From the NCBI GenBank assembly GCA_044371425.1, contig JBILTR010000011.1, forward strand, positions 80,655-144,654: DNA of 64,000 nt, written 5' to 3'. Position 1 is the first letter of the stretch. Each line of letters opens with the position of its first letter. A model generated the notes under the pieces. The model saw only the letters and a list, made by a program, of their open reading frames with translations, had not been told where the DNA came from and did no database searches. The stretch comes from JBEISR01 sp044371425. Its GTDB lineage: Bacteria; Planctomycetota; Planctomycetia; Pirellulales; Pirellulaceae. The position numbers and the translations under genes were made by a program. Below, one piece after another: positions 1-8,897 of the stretch.

Positions 1-1
1 G

Positions 2-667
2 GAGGTCCGCGTCTGGAGCAGCGACGCAGCGTCGGCTCCTCCCAGGCTGGCGATTTGCACCACCTACCTAGAGGCGACGCCTCGCGCGGTGCTGGAAGGG
101 ATTGCCAGCGGCGCGATTCGCGCTCAGGCAGGGGTCATGATCGGCAACCGGCGACGCTGCGAACGGTTGGCTCGCGAGTTCGATGTCCCCTTCGAAATGA
201 TCGGCGATGCCGATGGCAACGCCGACGACCAGCGAATGGTCCAGCTGCTCGATTCCTACCGCATCGACTACGTCATCCTGGCTCGCTACATGCGCGTCCT
301 CCCTCCAGATACCTGCTGGAAGTATGCGGGCGGTCGGATCATCAACCTGCATCACGGCCTGCTCCCTAGCTTTCCCGGATTGCGGCCCTACCACGATGCC
401 TTTGCCAGCCGCATGCTCACCTTCGGGGCGACCTGCCACTTCATCGTCCCGGAACTCGATGCAGGCAATCAGATCATCCACCAGGAGACGTTCTCCGTGG
501 AGCCAGGGACGCGGCTGGATGAGATCATCGATCGAGGCCAGCAGACCAACGAACCGCGATGCCTTGCCGAGGGGGTGCGGCGCGTCGTCGATCGTGAAGT
601 GCAACTCCATTTTCACCGCGTGATCGCGCGCAAAAAGTCGACCGAACCGCCAGGAAACCTGCCATGA
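2..667 (+). CDS. purU: Formyltetrahydrofolate deformylase, C-terminal part (runs off the left edge)
   Basis: This reading frame is open from the first bases of the window, so the true start lies upstream. The visible 221 residues are the formyl-transferase fold of N10-formyltetrahydrofolate hydrolases, which release formate and tetrahydrofolate and supply one-carbon units. Seen directly are the catalytic-loop signature NLHHGLLPSFPG, the following PYHDAF, and GATCHFIV...LDAG. These supply the expected Asn, His and Asp of the family active site. The N-terminal ACT domain of PurU would be outside the window and cannot be checked. The stop codon overlaps the next start in an ATGA, so the next gene is probably co-translated. 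The spacing of the motifs fits PurU better than methionyl-tRNA formyltransferase. Confidence 0.85.
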   Translation, partial: EVRVWSSDAASAPPRLAICTTYLEATPRAVLEGIASGAIRAQAGVMIGNRRRCERLAREFDVPFEMIGDADGNADDQRMVQLLDSYRIDYVILARYMRVLPPDTCWKYAGGRIINLHHGLLPSFPGLRPYHDAFASRMLTFGATCHFIVPELDAGNQIIHQETFSVEPGTRLDEIIDRGQQTNEPRCLAEGVRRVVDREVQLHFHRVIARKKSTEPPGNLP

Positions 668-1716
668 CCTTCGTCGCCCAACCCACGCGTCGATCGCGAA
701 CATTCCAACACTTGGCAGCCCTGCTGCTGGTCGCGGCGCTGCTGTCGATCCCCAGCCCCTCCTTGCGCGCCGATCCGGGACCTGAAGTCCTGACGATCGC
801 CACCTGGAATCTGGAGTGGTTCTACGATGCCTATCCGGGCGATAACTTTAGCGATCTGTCGAAGGAGCAGTCCAGCCAGTCGCAGGAGCGATGGGAGGCG
901 ATTCGATCTGGAGTTGCCGATGCGATCGCCAAAATGCAGCCGACCATCCTGGCGGTGCAGGAGGTGGAGAATCGCAAGGTGCTGCTGGAGCTGACCAAGG
1001 AACTGAAAGACCGGCATCGAATGGGGTATCGCGTCGCGTTCATCGAAGGGTTCGACAGCGCCACCGAACAGGATGTCGCGTTTCTCTATCGAAGCGGACT
1101 GGTGGAGTTCAGCAGGCGCGAACAGACCAAGGAACAGTTCGACAGCCAGGACTTCTACAATCTGTCAAAACATCTCTTCGGCAAGTTCCAGTGGCAGGTC
1201 GATGGGCGGACCGAAACCTTCACGCTGCTGAATGTTCATTTTCGCGCGAAGCCCGAGGAGTCGGCGATCCGGCTGCGCCAAAGTCGACTGGCCAGAACGT
1301 GGCTTCAACCCCACCTCGATCAGGGAGAGCATGTGATCTTCCTGGGCGATACGAACATCGAAGAGCCATGCTGTGAGCCGCAGCCTGGCGGGGAAATGGC
1401 GATGCTGACTGGAAAGGGAACGGAACCCCAATCGGACGACCTGGTCGATTCCCATCAGAAGGTGCCCCCCGAAAAACGCCGCACCCATCTGGTGCTCGAC
1501 AAGCAATACGACCGCATCCTACTTAGCCAGTCCCTGGTCCAGGATCAGCCCGATCGCCGCAACTGGGTCTGGGAATCGACCGAAGTGCGAGGGGATGTGG
1601 TGGTGCGGGGTGCTGGCCCCGATGAAGACCATTGGAATCAGCGGACGACGATCGCCGTTGAGGAACTTGACCTGAGCGACCATTATCCGGTGATGGTCAC
1701 CCTGCGACTGAAATAA
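664..1716 (+). CDS. Secreted endonuclease/exonuclease/phosphatase-family protein
   Basis: The 350-residue product begins with a basic, then hydrophobic segment that looks like a signal peptide cut around residue 36, so it is probably exported. The rest is an EEP (DNase I-like) fold. It shows TWNLEW near the N-terminus, AVQEVEN with the metal-binding Glu, LNVHFRAK, FLGDTNIEE with the catalytic Asp/Asn pair, and a C-terminal LSDHYPV with the Asp-His pair. Members of this fold cleave phosphodiester or phosphomonoester bonds in nucleic acids, lipids or sugars, and the substrate cannot be told here. The start overlaps the purU stop by 4 nt. The complete motif set suggests an active enzyme. Confidence 0.85.
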   Translation: MTFVAQPTRRSRTFQHLAALLLVAALLSIPSPSLRADPGPEVLTIATWNLEWFYDAYPGDNFSDLSKEQSSQSQERWEAIRSGVADAIAKMQPTILAVQEVENRKVLLELTKELKDRHRMGYRVAFIEGFDSATEQDVAFLYRSGLVEFSRREQTKEQFDSQDFYNLSKHLFGKFQWQVDGRTETFTLLNVHFRAKPEESAIRLRQSRLARTWLQPHLDQGEHVIFLGDTNIEEPCCEPQPGGEMAMLTGKGTEPQSDDLVDSHQKVPPEKRRTHLVLDKQYDRILLSQSLVQDQPDRRNWVWESTEVRGDVVVRGAGPDEDHWNQRTTIAVEELDLSDHYPVMVTLRLK

Positions 1717-1777
1717 TCCAACGCCCCGATGCCGGCAGTGACCAACGACTCGCCGCTACGCCCCCCAAGGAAGCTCC

Positions 1778-2047
1778 ATGCCAGACCCCTCCGATCCTGC
1801 GACTCCCGAAGAGTCGATCACCTTGGAGCAGTTCCTCAAGCTGGCGCAGGTCGTCTCCTCTGGCGGGTCGGCCAAGCACCTGATCCAGTCGGGGGCGGTG
1901 CTGGTCAATGGCCAGGTGGAAACCCGCCGCAAGAAGAAACTGTTTCCTGGAGATATCGTCTTTGCCGAAGGCCAGGAGCTGCATGTGGCCAGCGATCAGG
2001 ACGATCCTGGTGACCCTGCGAATTCTGCAGATGATGGCAGTTCCTGA
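1778..2047 (+). CDS. Small RNA-binding S4-domain protein (YbcJ-like)
   Basis: The protein has 89 residues and consists almost wholly of an S4 RNA-binding domain. The core reads ITLEQFLKLAQVVSSGG, then AKHLIQSGAVLVNGQVE and TRRKKKLFPGDIV, the usual order in YbcJ/YaaA-type proteins. These are linked to RNA or ribosome binding. The C-terminal ~15 residues are acidic and low-complexity. The start is supported by AAGGAAG at 1767-1773, five bases before the ATG. It sits between two unrelated genes, so context adds nothing about its target RNA. Confidence 0.8.
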   Translation: MPDPSDPATPEESITLEQFLKLAQVVSSGGSAKHLIQSGAVLVNGQVETRRKKKLFPGDIVFAEGQELHVASDQDDPGDPANSADDGSS

Positions 2048-2110
2048 TCGACCTGGATCCAACACCTCTTGGTAGAGTTCGCCCTTCGGGAATCCTGGAG
2101 TCCACAGGCT

Positions 2111-3088
2111 ATGCGAATCCTGATCACCGGTGCGACCGGCCTTCTCGGCAACAACCTGGCGCGGCTGGCCATCGCTCAGGGGCATCAGGTGATAGCTGTC
2201 GGTCGCGATCGACAGCTTCCTGCCTCGCTAGCCGATCTGCCGGTCGATTATCGTCACGCCGATCTAACCGATGCCGCGTCGATGCGTCGCGCTGCGGAGG
2301 GTGCAGAAGGATTGATCCACTCGGCCGCCGTGATCCATCTGGGGTGGACGCGGATGGAGGAGTCGATCGCGTTCAATCGCGGTTCAACGATCGCCGCAGC
2401 CGATGCGGCACTGGATCGCGGCATCCCGATGACGCTAGTTTCGACGGTCAATACCTTGGCGATACCCAAACCGAAAAGTGTGGCCGATGAGACGACGCCA
2501 TGGGATGGGCAGGTCCCTTGCGCCTACGTGATCAGCAAACGAGCTGCGGATCAGGCGATGATCGATGCCATCCAGCGAGGACTTTTTGGCACCATCGTCC
2601 ACCCCGGTTTCATGCTGGGGCCCTGGGACTGGAAACCCAGCAGCGGTCGCATGATCTTGGAACTAAGCCATCGATGGACTCCCGTGGCCCCAGCCGGAGG
2701 TTGCAGCGTCTGCGATGTTCGCGATGTCGCCGATGGCACCTTGCGCGCTCTGCTGCAGGGGCAATCGGGTCGGAGGTACATTCTGTGCGGTGAGAACATG
2801 ACCTATTTCCAACTTTGGTCGGCCATCGCCAAGGCGATCGGGAAACCTGCCCCATGGACCATCCTCCGCAAACCGGGGCAGTGGGTGGTCGGCAGGGCAG
2901 GAGATCTAGCGGCAAAAGTCACCGGTCGCGAAACCGACATCAATTCGGCGGCGCTCCAGATGAGCGGCCAGTACCACTGGTACTCCAGCCAGCGTGCAGA
3001 GGAGGAGTTGGGATACCAGCACCGGCCTGCATCGGTGGCGATTGGCGAAGCGGTCGAGTGGTTTCGCCGACAAGGCAGGCTCTCCTGA
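2111..3088 (+). CDS. NAD(P)-dependent epimerase/dehydratase-family protein
   Basis: The ATG at 2111 places the Rossmann motif GATGLLG at residues 7-13, as expected for extended short-chain dehydrogenases. An in-frame TTG at 2069 would add 14 residues with no family character. Further marks are the acidic stretch around RHADLTD, HSAAVIHLG, the Ser of VSTVNT and the catalytic YVISK (Tyr-x-x-x-Lys). The C-terminal half looks like the dihydroflavonol reductase/NAD-dependent epimerase group. It probably oxidises, reduces or epimerises a sugar nucleotide or a small ketone. The length of 325 residues is normal. The substrate cannot be named from sequence. Confidence 0.8.
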   Translation: MRILITGATGLLGNNLARLAIAQGHQVIAVGRDRQLPASLADLPVDYRHADLTDAASMRRAAEGAEGLIHSAAVIHLGWTRMEESIAFNRGSTIAAADAALDRGIPMTLVSTVNTLAIPKPKSVADETTPWDGQVPCAYVISKRAADQAMIDAIQRGLFGTIVHPGFMLGPWDWKPSSGRMILELSHRWTPVAPAGGCSVCDVRDVADGTLRALLQGQSGRRYILCGENMTYFQLWSAIAKAIGKPAPWTILRKPGQWVVGRAGDLAAKVTGRETDINSAALQMSGQYHWYSSQRAEEELGYQHRPASVAIGEAVEWFRRQGRLS

Positions 3089-3141
3089 CCGATCGCGATG
3101 GCTAGCCAGACGACTAGGCTGCCCGTTGCAAGCCTGGCTCT

Positions 3142-3172
3142 TTGGGCATCAGGCCAAGAGGTCGGCTAGAAT
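3142..3172 (+). promoter_or_regulatory. Weak candidate sigma-70 promoter before the DUF885 gene
   Basis: In the 164-bp gap there is TTGGGC at 3142-3147 and TAGAAT at 3167-3172, separated by 19 bp. The spacing is long and the -35 poor, so this is tentative. It would give a leader of about 75 nt before the DUF885 gene. Confidence 0.25.
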
Positions 3173-3252
3173 GAGCCGATCTTCTGTGGGACTGTGAAGT
3201 CCATCGATTTTTTGCAGAAGGTTCGTCCACCCGCCACGTCGATCGGAGGTGC

Positions 3253-5043
3253 GTGTTGCACGCCATCCTGCGTTCCGTTCCCTTCCTTATCTGCCTGATC
3301 ACCTCCACCACCTGGGCTCAGGGGGATGCCAATCGGCAGATCCGCCAGATCTTCGCCGACTACCACCAGCGCTACCTGCAGCTCTTCCCGCTCGATGCCA
3401 CCCTCTTCGGTGAACCGGGATTCAACCATCTGCTTCCCGAGCCTCCCTCGGTGCAGCAGAACGCAAGGGAAAAGGGGTTCTATGAAGAGATGCAGGATCG
3501 TCTGCAGAAGATCGATCCCGATTCTCTGGAGGCCAGCCTGCGCATCTCCCGCGAGGTGCTGCTGGGGGAATTGAAGGGAAGGCTGGACCGACTGCAGTAC
3601 CGCCCCGAGCGGATTCCGTGCCAGCAGTACGAAGGGCTGCCGATCACCTTTGCGCAGTTGGGAAGTGGCCAGAGCAACCATCCGTTCCGGACGGCGAAAG
3701 ACTACGAAGACTGGCTTCAGAGGATGGAGGCATTTCCAGGTTGGATCGATGCGGCCATCGAGCAGTTTCGGGAGGGGATGCGAGACCGATTTGTACTCCC
3801 CAGGGAGTTGGTTGAGAAGATGATCGGGCAATCGACCGATCCGACGATCTTTGGCAGCCAAGGGACCCCCAGTCTCTTCGAAGGCCCGTTGCAGCGATTC
3901 CCCAGCGAACTGACCGATTCCCAAAAAAAGGATTTGGAAGAACGCTTTCGCGCAGCGATCACGGCAAAGGTGCTCCCTGCGTACCAGCGATTGGCCGACT
4001 TTCTGAAGACCGAATACCTTCCCGCAGCTCGCAGTTCGGCAGGCCTTGGCCAACTACCGCAAGGGAAAGAACTCTATCGAGCTCTTGTCGCTTCCTGGAC
4101 CACCACGTCGATGGACCCAGACGAAATCTTCGAGATCGGACGGAAAGAGGTGGATCGGATCGAAGAGCAGATGCGTAGCGTCCAGCAGCAGATGGGACAC
4201 ACGGGGTCGCTGGCCGAATTCCACCAGTGGGTACGCACCGATCCTTCCTTCACCCCCTACCAGACGCCTCAGGAAGTGCTGCAGGCGTACTATGCGATTC
4301 AGAAGAAGGTAGAACCGCAGCTGGAAAGGATCTTCCTCAACAAGCCGAAGACTCCCTTTGAGATTCGCCGGACCGAATCGTTCCGGGAAGCGACCGCCAG
4401 CGCCGAATACATGCCAGGCAGCGAAGATGGAACGCGGCCAGGGATTTTTTACCTCCCCATTCCAGATGCGAAAAAGTTCAACGTCACCAGCGGGATGGAA
4501 TCGCTGTTTTTGCATGAGGCGTTGCCTGGGCATCACTACCAGATCTCGCTGCAGCAGGAGAACAAGGAGCTACCCAAGTTTGCTCGCTTCCTCTGGATCG
4601 GTGCCTATGGCGAAGGATGGGCGCTCTACTGCGAGACGCTGGGAAGGGAACTGGGACTCTACCAGGATCCCAAGCAATACCTCGGGGCGCTCAGCGATGA
4701 GATGCATCGCGCGATTCGGTTGGTGGTCGACCCCGGAATGCACTGGAAGGGATGGTCCCGTCAGCAGGCGATCGATTACATGATGGCGCATGAACCGATT
4801 GCAGAAGACGCAGCGATCGCCGAAATTGAACGCTACATGGCGATACCAGGGCAGGCGCTCTCCTACAAGATCGGCCAATTGGCGATCCGGCGGATGCGCG
4901 AGCGTTTTGAAGCGGAGTTGGGGGACAAATTCTCTCTGGCCGAGTTCCATCACGAAGTGCTCAAAGATGGCTGCATCCAACTGGATCTGCTGGAACGCAA
5001 ACTGGAAGCCTGGGCCGCCGAAAAGAAAGCGGCCGTTCCGTAA
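3253..5043 (+). CDS. DUF885-family secreted metallo-hydrolase/peptidase-like protein
   Basis: The 596-residue product starts with a short hydrophobic signal-like sequence ending near TTWAQ, so it is probably exported. It carries the DUF885 signatures: HEALPGHHYQ around residue 421, which resembles a zinc-binding HExxH-type site, then YGEGWALYCE and DPGMHWKGWS, followed by PGQALSYKIG. DUF885 proteins are distant relatives of M32-like carboxypeptidases, but their substrates are largely unknown. The start is GTG, or TTG one codon later. GGAGGT at 3245-3250 lies 2 nt from the GTG and 5 nt from the TTG, so translation may in fact begin at 3256. The length matches the family. Confidence 0.8.
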   Translation: MLHAILRSVPFLICLITSTTWAQGDANRQIRQIFADYHQRYLQLFPLDATLFGEPGFNHLLPEPPSVQQNAREKGFYEEMQDRLQKIDPDSLEASLRISREVLLGELKGRLDRLQYRPERIPCQQYEGLPITFAQLGSGQSNHPFRTAKDYEDWLQRMEAFPGWIDAAIEQFREGMRDRFVLPRELVEKMIGQSTDPTIFGSQGTPSLFEGPLQRFPSELTDSQKKDLEERFRAAITAKVLPAYQRLADFLKTEYLPAARSSAGLGQLPQGKELYRALVASWTTTSMDPDEIFEIGRKEVDRIEEQMRSVQQQMGHTGSLAEFHQWVRTDPSFTPYQTPQEVLQAYYAIQKKVEPQLERIFLNKPKTPFEIRRTESFREATASAEYMPGSEDGTRPGIFYLPIPDAKKFNVTSGMESLFLHEALPGHHYQISLQQENKELPKFARFLWIGAYGEGWALYCETLGRELGLYQDPKQYLGALSDEMHRAIRLVVDPGMHWKGWSRQQAIDYMMAHEPIAEDAAIAEIERYMAIPGQALSYKIGQLAIRRMRERFEAELGDKFSLAEFHHEVLKDGCIQLDLLERKLEAWAAEKKAAVP

Positions 5044-5135
5044 AGAAAAACGGGTCCGCATCGGTCCGCGTGACGAAGAAGTCGGTCTTCCTCAGGACTG
5101 GGTATTCCCGGTCGATGATCCATCGAGGCGCTATC

Positions 5136-7706
5136 ATGGTTCGATCTGTTGCTGCTTGGTTGCTGCTTTCCTGCATGGGGCTTTCCTTGCAGGCTGAATC
5201 ACCCGCTTCCACCGACGATCCGGCGCAACGGATCGCTTGGGGTGTTCGGCCCGGAGTGACCATGACGCTGATCGCGCAACAGCCAGAGATCCAAACTCCC
5301 ACCGGCATCGATGTCGATGACGAGGGGAACATCTGGACGATCTCGTGCCATACCCACTTTCGACCCAAAGAGTACCAAGGGCCGGAGAAGGACGAGGTGC
5401 TGGTTTTTGATCCCCAGGGAAACCGGCGGGTCTTTTTTCAGAAGACCGAAGCGACAATGCAGATTCTTTGTGGGAGCGATGGGTGGATTTATCTGGCGGA
5501 ACGAGATCGCATCCTTCGCATCCTCGATCGGGATGGAGATGGCCAGGCCGATCATGAGGAGACGATTGCCGATTTGAAAACGGAGGCCGATTACCCGCAC
5601 AATGGGCTCAGCGGCATGACCTGGCATCCCTCCGGAGAGTTGCTTTTTGCGCTCGGTGAAAACTTCGGCAAAGACTGGACGCTCACCGGAGTCGACGGCG
5701 CGGTCTGTCGCGGGCGTGGCGAGGGTGGGATCTTTCGGATCGATCGCGAGGGGAAGGGGCTGAGGCGCATCGCCAAGGGATTCTGGAATCCTTTTGGTCT
5801 GACGGCGCTGGAGGATGGAACGATCTTCGCCGCCGACAACGATCCAGGAGCGAGGCCGCCTTGCCGACTGCTGCATGTTGTCGAGGGGGGCGATTATGGA
5901 TTCCAGTGGGTCTATGGCAGCGCGCCGGTCCATCCGTTTGTGGCATGGAATGGCGAGCTGCGGGGGACGCTGGGGATGGTGCATCCGTGTGGCGAGGGAC
6001 CTTGCGCGGTGGTGCCGCTGGGAGGTGGCCTGCTGATCCCTTCCTGGAGCGACCATACGGTCGACTACTATCCGATGACGAGGCAGGGGGCAAGTTATCG
6101 ATCCGAGCGAATGGAAGTGATCCGGGGGACCGATCGCTTTCGGCCAGTCGCCATGGCGGCATCCAAAGATCTTGCGGCCTTCTATCTGGTCGATTGGGTC
6201 AGCGCGTCGTACGAAGTCCATGGCGAAGGAAGGCTGTGGAAGATCGAGTTCGATCCAGATAGCGCCGATTGGATCAAGCCGACGTGGGACAGCACCGATG
6301 CCGATTCGTCGCTGGCCGATGGCTTTCGTGAGCGCGCGGGGGAGTTGCCTTTGCCGATGATGCTGGAGATGGCCAGTAGCCCAGATCGATTTGCCGCCGA
6401 CGCCGTGATGCAGTCGCTCTTCCAAAAAAGCCGCCAGTGGACTCCCCAGACGCTGCTGGATGCCACCCCCGAGGAACGACTCTGGATGCTGGTGACACTC
6501 CGCAAAGGGGACCTGTCGGATCGCCGATGGGTGGAGGCGCTTTGGAACGATCCCGATCCCAGGATTCGGTTCGAATGCCTACGCTGGATCGCCGATGGCG
6601 TTCTGGTCGATTGCCTGCCGATCGTCGAATCGATCCTCAAGCAACCCGATCTTGATTACTCGCTCTTTGAAGCCGCCATCGCCGCTCGCAATACCCTCCA
6701 AGGGAATCCCACCTTGGGGGTCAGCGATACGCCGCAGGCGATGCGGATGTTGGAGGATCCAGAGACTTCCAGCCAGATTCAGCGCTATGCCTTGCGGATG
6801 GCGGCACCTGAACACGGCGACTGGACTCGCCAGAAGCTGGAGCGGTGGGTGAAATCGGAGGAACTGGGGGTGAGGGAGGAAGCGGTGCGGTTGGTGGCGC
6901 TGCGGCAGAGGTCGGACGAGCAGGATTTGCTGCAGGGGGTGGCGATGGACCCGCAGCAGCCGGTTGCTTTGCGAGCCGATGCGGCGGCGGGGCTGTTGCC
7001 GACCAGTCCAGGTGAGTTGCAGGAAGAACTGATGATCCTGGCGGCCAGTGGCCAGGGGGAGCTAGCGACTGCGGCCCTCAGCTCCCTGGCCGATGGAAGT
7101 TGGAGCCCTCGGATACGGGAGGATATCGCGGCCCTGGCCAGGGCCGATGGTTCGATCGGTCCGAGAGCGGCTGACCTGCTGCAGGCCCGTAGCGCCCCTG
7201 TCACCGACGCACCGGCCAGCGCACAGGATCTCCTAGAGCGGATCGATCATCTGCCAGGCGAGGCCGATCGAGAGGCGGGGAGACGTCTCTTTTTCCATCG
7301 CGGTACCGTGCACTGCGCGCAGTGCCATCGGATGGAGGGACGAGGTGCGGTGGTCGGTCCCGAACTGACCGGGATGGCTCAAGGCATGGCTGCGGGGGAT
7401 GAAGCCTGGCGGCAGAAGAGGCGGGAGGAGATTCTCGAATCGATTCTGGAGCCAAGTCAGAAGGTGGCTCCTCAGTTCCAGGCGAGCGTTGTGGCGATGG
7501 AGGATGGCGAGGTCTTCAGCGGGATTCTGCTGCGCAGTTCCAGCACCGAGGTGTTTCGCATTCCCGATGGGAAGGAACGATCGGTTCCGAAGGAAAAGAT
7601 CACCCAGCGACGGCAGTCCCCCAAGTCGCTGATGCCCGATGGCTTGCTGAGCGGATGGAGCGACTGGGAGGTGCGAGATCTGCTGGCTTATTTGACCCAA
7701 CCCTAA
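5136..7706 (+). CDS. Planctomycete-type dehydrogenase-like beta-propeller protein with C-terminal cytochrome c domain
   Basis: The ATG at 5136 begins a clear signal peptide of about 22 residues. In-frame starts at 5070 and 5115 would place a polar extension before it. The first ~400 residues repeat propeller-like segments such as TPTGIDVDDEGNIW, NPFGLTALEDG and GGDYGFQWV, as in PVC-type membrane-bound dehydrogenase proteins. The middle is helical and HEAT-like. The C-terminal ~150 residues hold one heme c site, CAQCH, near residue 726, in the context of the Pirellula/Verrucomicrobium-type heme-binding domain (GPELTGMA, ESILEPS, SGWSDWEVRDLLAYL). It is likely a periplasmic redox enzyme acting on sugars or alcohols. 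Such multidomain proteins are very typical of planctomycetes. Confidence 0.85.
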   Translation: MVRSVAAWLLLSCMGLSLQAESPASTDDPAQRIAWGVRPGVTMTLIAQQPEIQTPTGIDVDDEGNIWTISCHTHFRPKEYQGPEKDEVLVFDPQGNRRVFFQKTEATMQILCGSDGWIYLAERDRILRILDRDGDGQADHEETIADLKTEADYPHNGLSGMTWHPSGELLFALGENFGKDWTLTGVDGAVCRGRGEGGIFRIDREGKGLRRIAKGFWNPFGLTALEDGTIFAADNDPGARPPCRLLHVVEGGDYGFQWVYGSAPVHPFVAWNGELRGTLGMVHPCGEGPCAVVPLGGGLLIPSWSDHTVDYYPMTRQGASYRSERMEVIRGTDRFRPVAMAASKDLAAFYLVDWVSASYEVHGEGRLWKIEFDPDSADWIKPTWDSTDADSSLADGFRERAGELPLPMMLEMASSPDRFAADAVMQSLFQKSRQWTPQTLLDATPEERLWMLVTLRKGDLSDRRWVEALWNDPDPRIRFECLRWIADGVLVDCLPIVESILKQPDLDYSLFEAAIAARNTLQGNPTLGVSDTPQAMRMLEDPETSSQIQRYALRMAAPEHGDWTRQKLERWVKSEELGVREEAVRLVALRQRSDEQDLLQGVAMDPQQPVALRADAAAGLLPTSPGELQEELMILAASGQGELATAALSSLADGSWSPRIREDIAALARADGSIGPRAADLLQARSAPVTDAPASAQDLLERIDHLPGEADREAGRRLFFHRGTVHCAQCHRMEGRGAVVGPELTGMAQGMAAGDEAWRQKRREEILESILEPSQKVAPQFQASVVAMEDGEVFSGILLRSSSTEVFRIPDGKERSVPKEKITQRRQSPKSLMPDGLLSGWSDWEVRDLLAYLTQP

Positions 7707-7708
7707 GA

Positions 7709-7731
7709 GGCGCTGCTGGGCAGGAAGCGCC
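7709..7731. terminator. Hairpin between convergent genes
   Basis: GGCGCT at 7709-7714 pairs with AGCGCC at 7726-7731 across an 11-nt loop. It lies in the 40-bp gap between the plus-strand cytochrome gene and the minus-strand ruvA. No U-tract follows on either side, so its role as terminator is inferred from position. Confidence 0.4.
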
Positions 7732-7746
7732 CTGGGTGCTTTGTGG

Positions 7747-8376
7747 TCATTGGCCCGTCTGCTTCTGGTAGATCGCCTGGAGAAACGCTTCCGTATCCTT
7801 GTACTTCTTGGCACCCTCCATCGCCTGCTCCATCAGCCGCCGCGCCTCGGCCTCATGATGGCCTAGAACCAGCAGTGCCTGGAATGTTTCTTCGATGACC
7901 CCAGGAGGCTGGGGAGCCGATCCTGGCATATCGCGGCGGACCAGGAGCGCGAACTTGGGCATCTTGCGTCGCAGCTTGGCGATCACGCGTTCCGCGGTGG
8001 CCGGTCCGACACCCGGCAGTGTCGAAAGTCCCTTGGCATCCTGCTGTTCGATCATCATGGCGATGTCCTGGACCGGCAGCACCATGGCGCGCAGTGCCTT
8101 CTTCACCCCGACACCGTCGACCGAGCAGAACAGTTCGAAGAACTCCCGTTCGACCACCGACAGAAAGCCGACCAGCCGAGGGCTCAACCTCCCACCCTGG
8201 GCTGCGTTGCCATCGATGAAGTGGATGGTGTGCAGCGAAACCGTCTGCTGCAGTTTGTCCTGCAGCGATCGTCGGGTGAATTCCGGAATCCCCACCTCGT
8301 ATTCGAACGGTGGAACGACGAGGATCGCCGCGTCGTCGGTGAGGGCGGCCAGAGGGGCGGTGATTTTATCGATCAC
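7747..8376 (-). CDS. ruvA: Holliday junction branch-migration subunit RuvA
   Basis: The 209-residue protein matches RuvA through its length. It has an N-terminal OB-fold, then helix-hairpin-helix segments including FCSVDGVGVKKALRAM and STLPGVGPATAERVIAKL, and a C-terminal domain of the kind that contacts RuvB. RuvA tetramers bind four-way junctions and load the RuvB motor. Its start overlaps the ruvC stop by 4 nt, so the two are translationally coupled. ruvB is not in this window. The N-terminal OB-fold starts with MIDKITAPL instead of the usual MI-GxL and is somewhat diverged. Confidence 0.9.
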   Translation of the reverse strand: MIDKITAPLAALTDDAAILVVPPFEYEVGIPEFTRRSLQDKLQQTVSLHTIHFIDGNAAQGGRLSPRLVGFLSVVEREFFELFCSVDGVGVKKALRAMVLPVQDIAMMIEQQDAKGLSTLPGVGPATAERVIAKLRRKMPKFALLVRRDMPGSAPQPPGVIEETFQALLVLGHHEAEARRLMEQAMEGAKKYKDTEAFLQAIYQKQTGQ

Positions 8377-8897
8377 GCGTTGCTACCTTCTTGAAGCAGG
8401 ATGTTTCGCTGGGTGAAGAAATGGCAAAGAGCGATCGCCAGCGCATCGGCGACGTCAGGCGGCTCTGGGACCTTCGGCAGATTCAGTTGGACTTGCACCG
8501 AGTGCTGCATCTGCGCCTTGGGAGCGCGTCCGCTGCCGGTGAGCATTTTTTTGACGTGGGTCGGCAGGTAGGCATGGACGGGGGAGTGATGTTGAGCGGC
8601 TGCTAGGCAGAGCACTCCCCGCGCGTGCCCCATCAGGATCGCGGTGGTCGGCCGTTCGTAATGCGAATAGATCTGCTCGATCGCCACCGCCTGGATGGGA
8701 TGGGAATTCCAGAGTTCGGAGAGTCCCTCATGGAGTTCCAGGAGGCGGTTCTCCAGACTCTTGGACCGAGGGCAGCGGATCACTCCAGCTTCCCGAACGC
8801 GGGGGTGGGGAGTTTGCACGTCGATCACTGCGTAGCCGGTGATCCCCAGACCGGGGTCGACACCCAGAATGCAGCCAGCAGTTTTAGACATGGTCAC
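8373..8897 (-). CDS. ruvC: Holliday junction endonuclease RuvC
   Basis: The RuvC resolvase is 174 residues long. It carries the first catalytic Asp in LGVDPGLGITGYAV, the catalytic Glu in VAIEQIY, and the two C-terminal Asp residues in PPDVADALAIALCH. HARGVLCLAA and the basic segment around THVKKMLTGSGRA are also typical. It cuts symmetrically across Holliday junctions. The start is GTG at 8897, overlapping the cysS stop in a GTGA. An ATG two codons later at 8891 is an equally plausible start. It sits between the ispF-cysS fusion and ruvA in a run of overlapping genes. Confidence 0.92.
   Translation of the reverse strand: MTMSKTAGCILGVDPGLGITGYAVIDVQTPHPRVREAGVIRCPRSKSLENRLLELHEGLSELWNSHPIQAVAIEQIYSHYERPTTAILMGHARGVLCLAAAQHHSPVHAYLPTHVKKMLTGSGRAPKAQMQHSVQVQLNLPKVPEPPDVADALAIALCHFFTQRNILLQEGSNA

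Noticed and set aside
5199..6425. Minus-strand open frame of 408 codons opposite the cytochrome gene
   Set aside because: Antisense shadow of a well-supported gene; no start signal or similarity.
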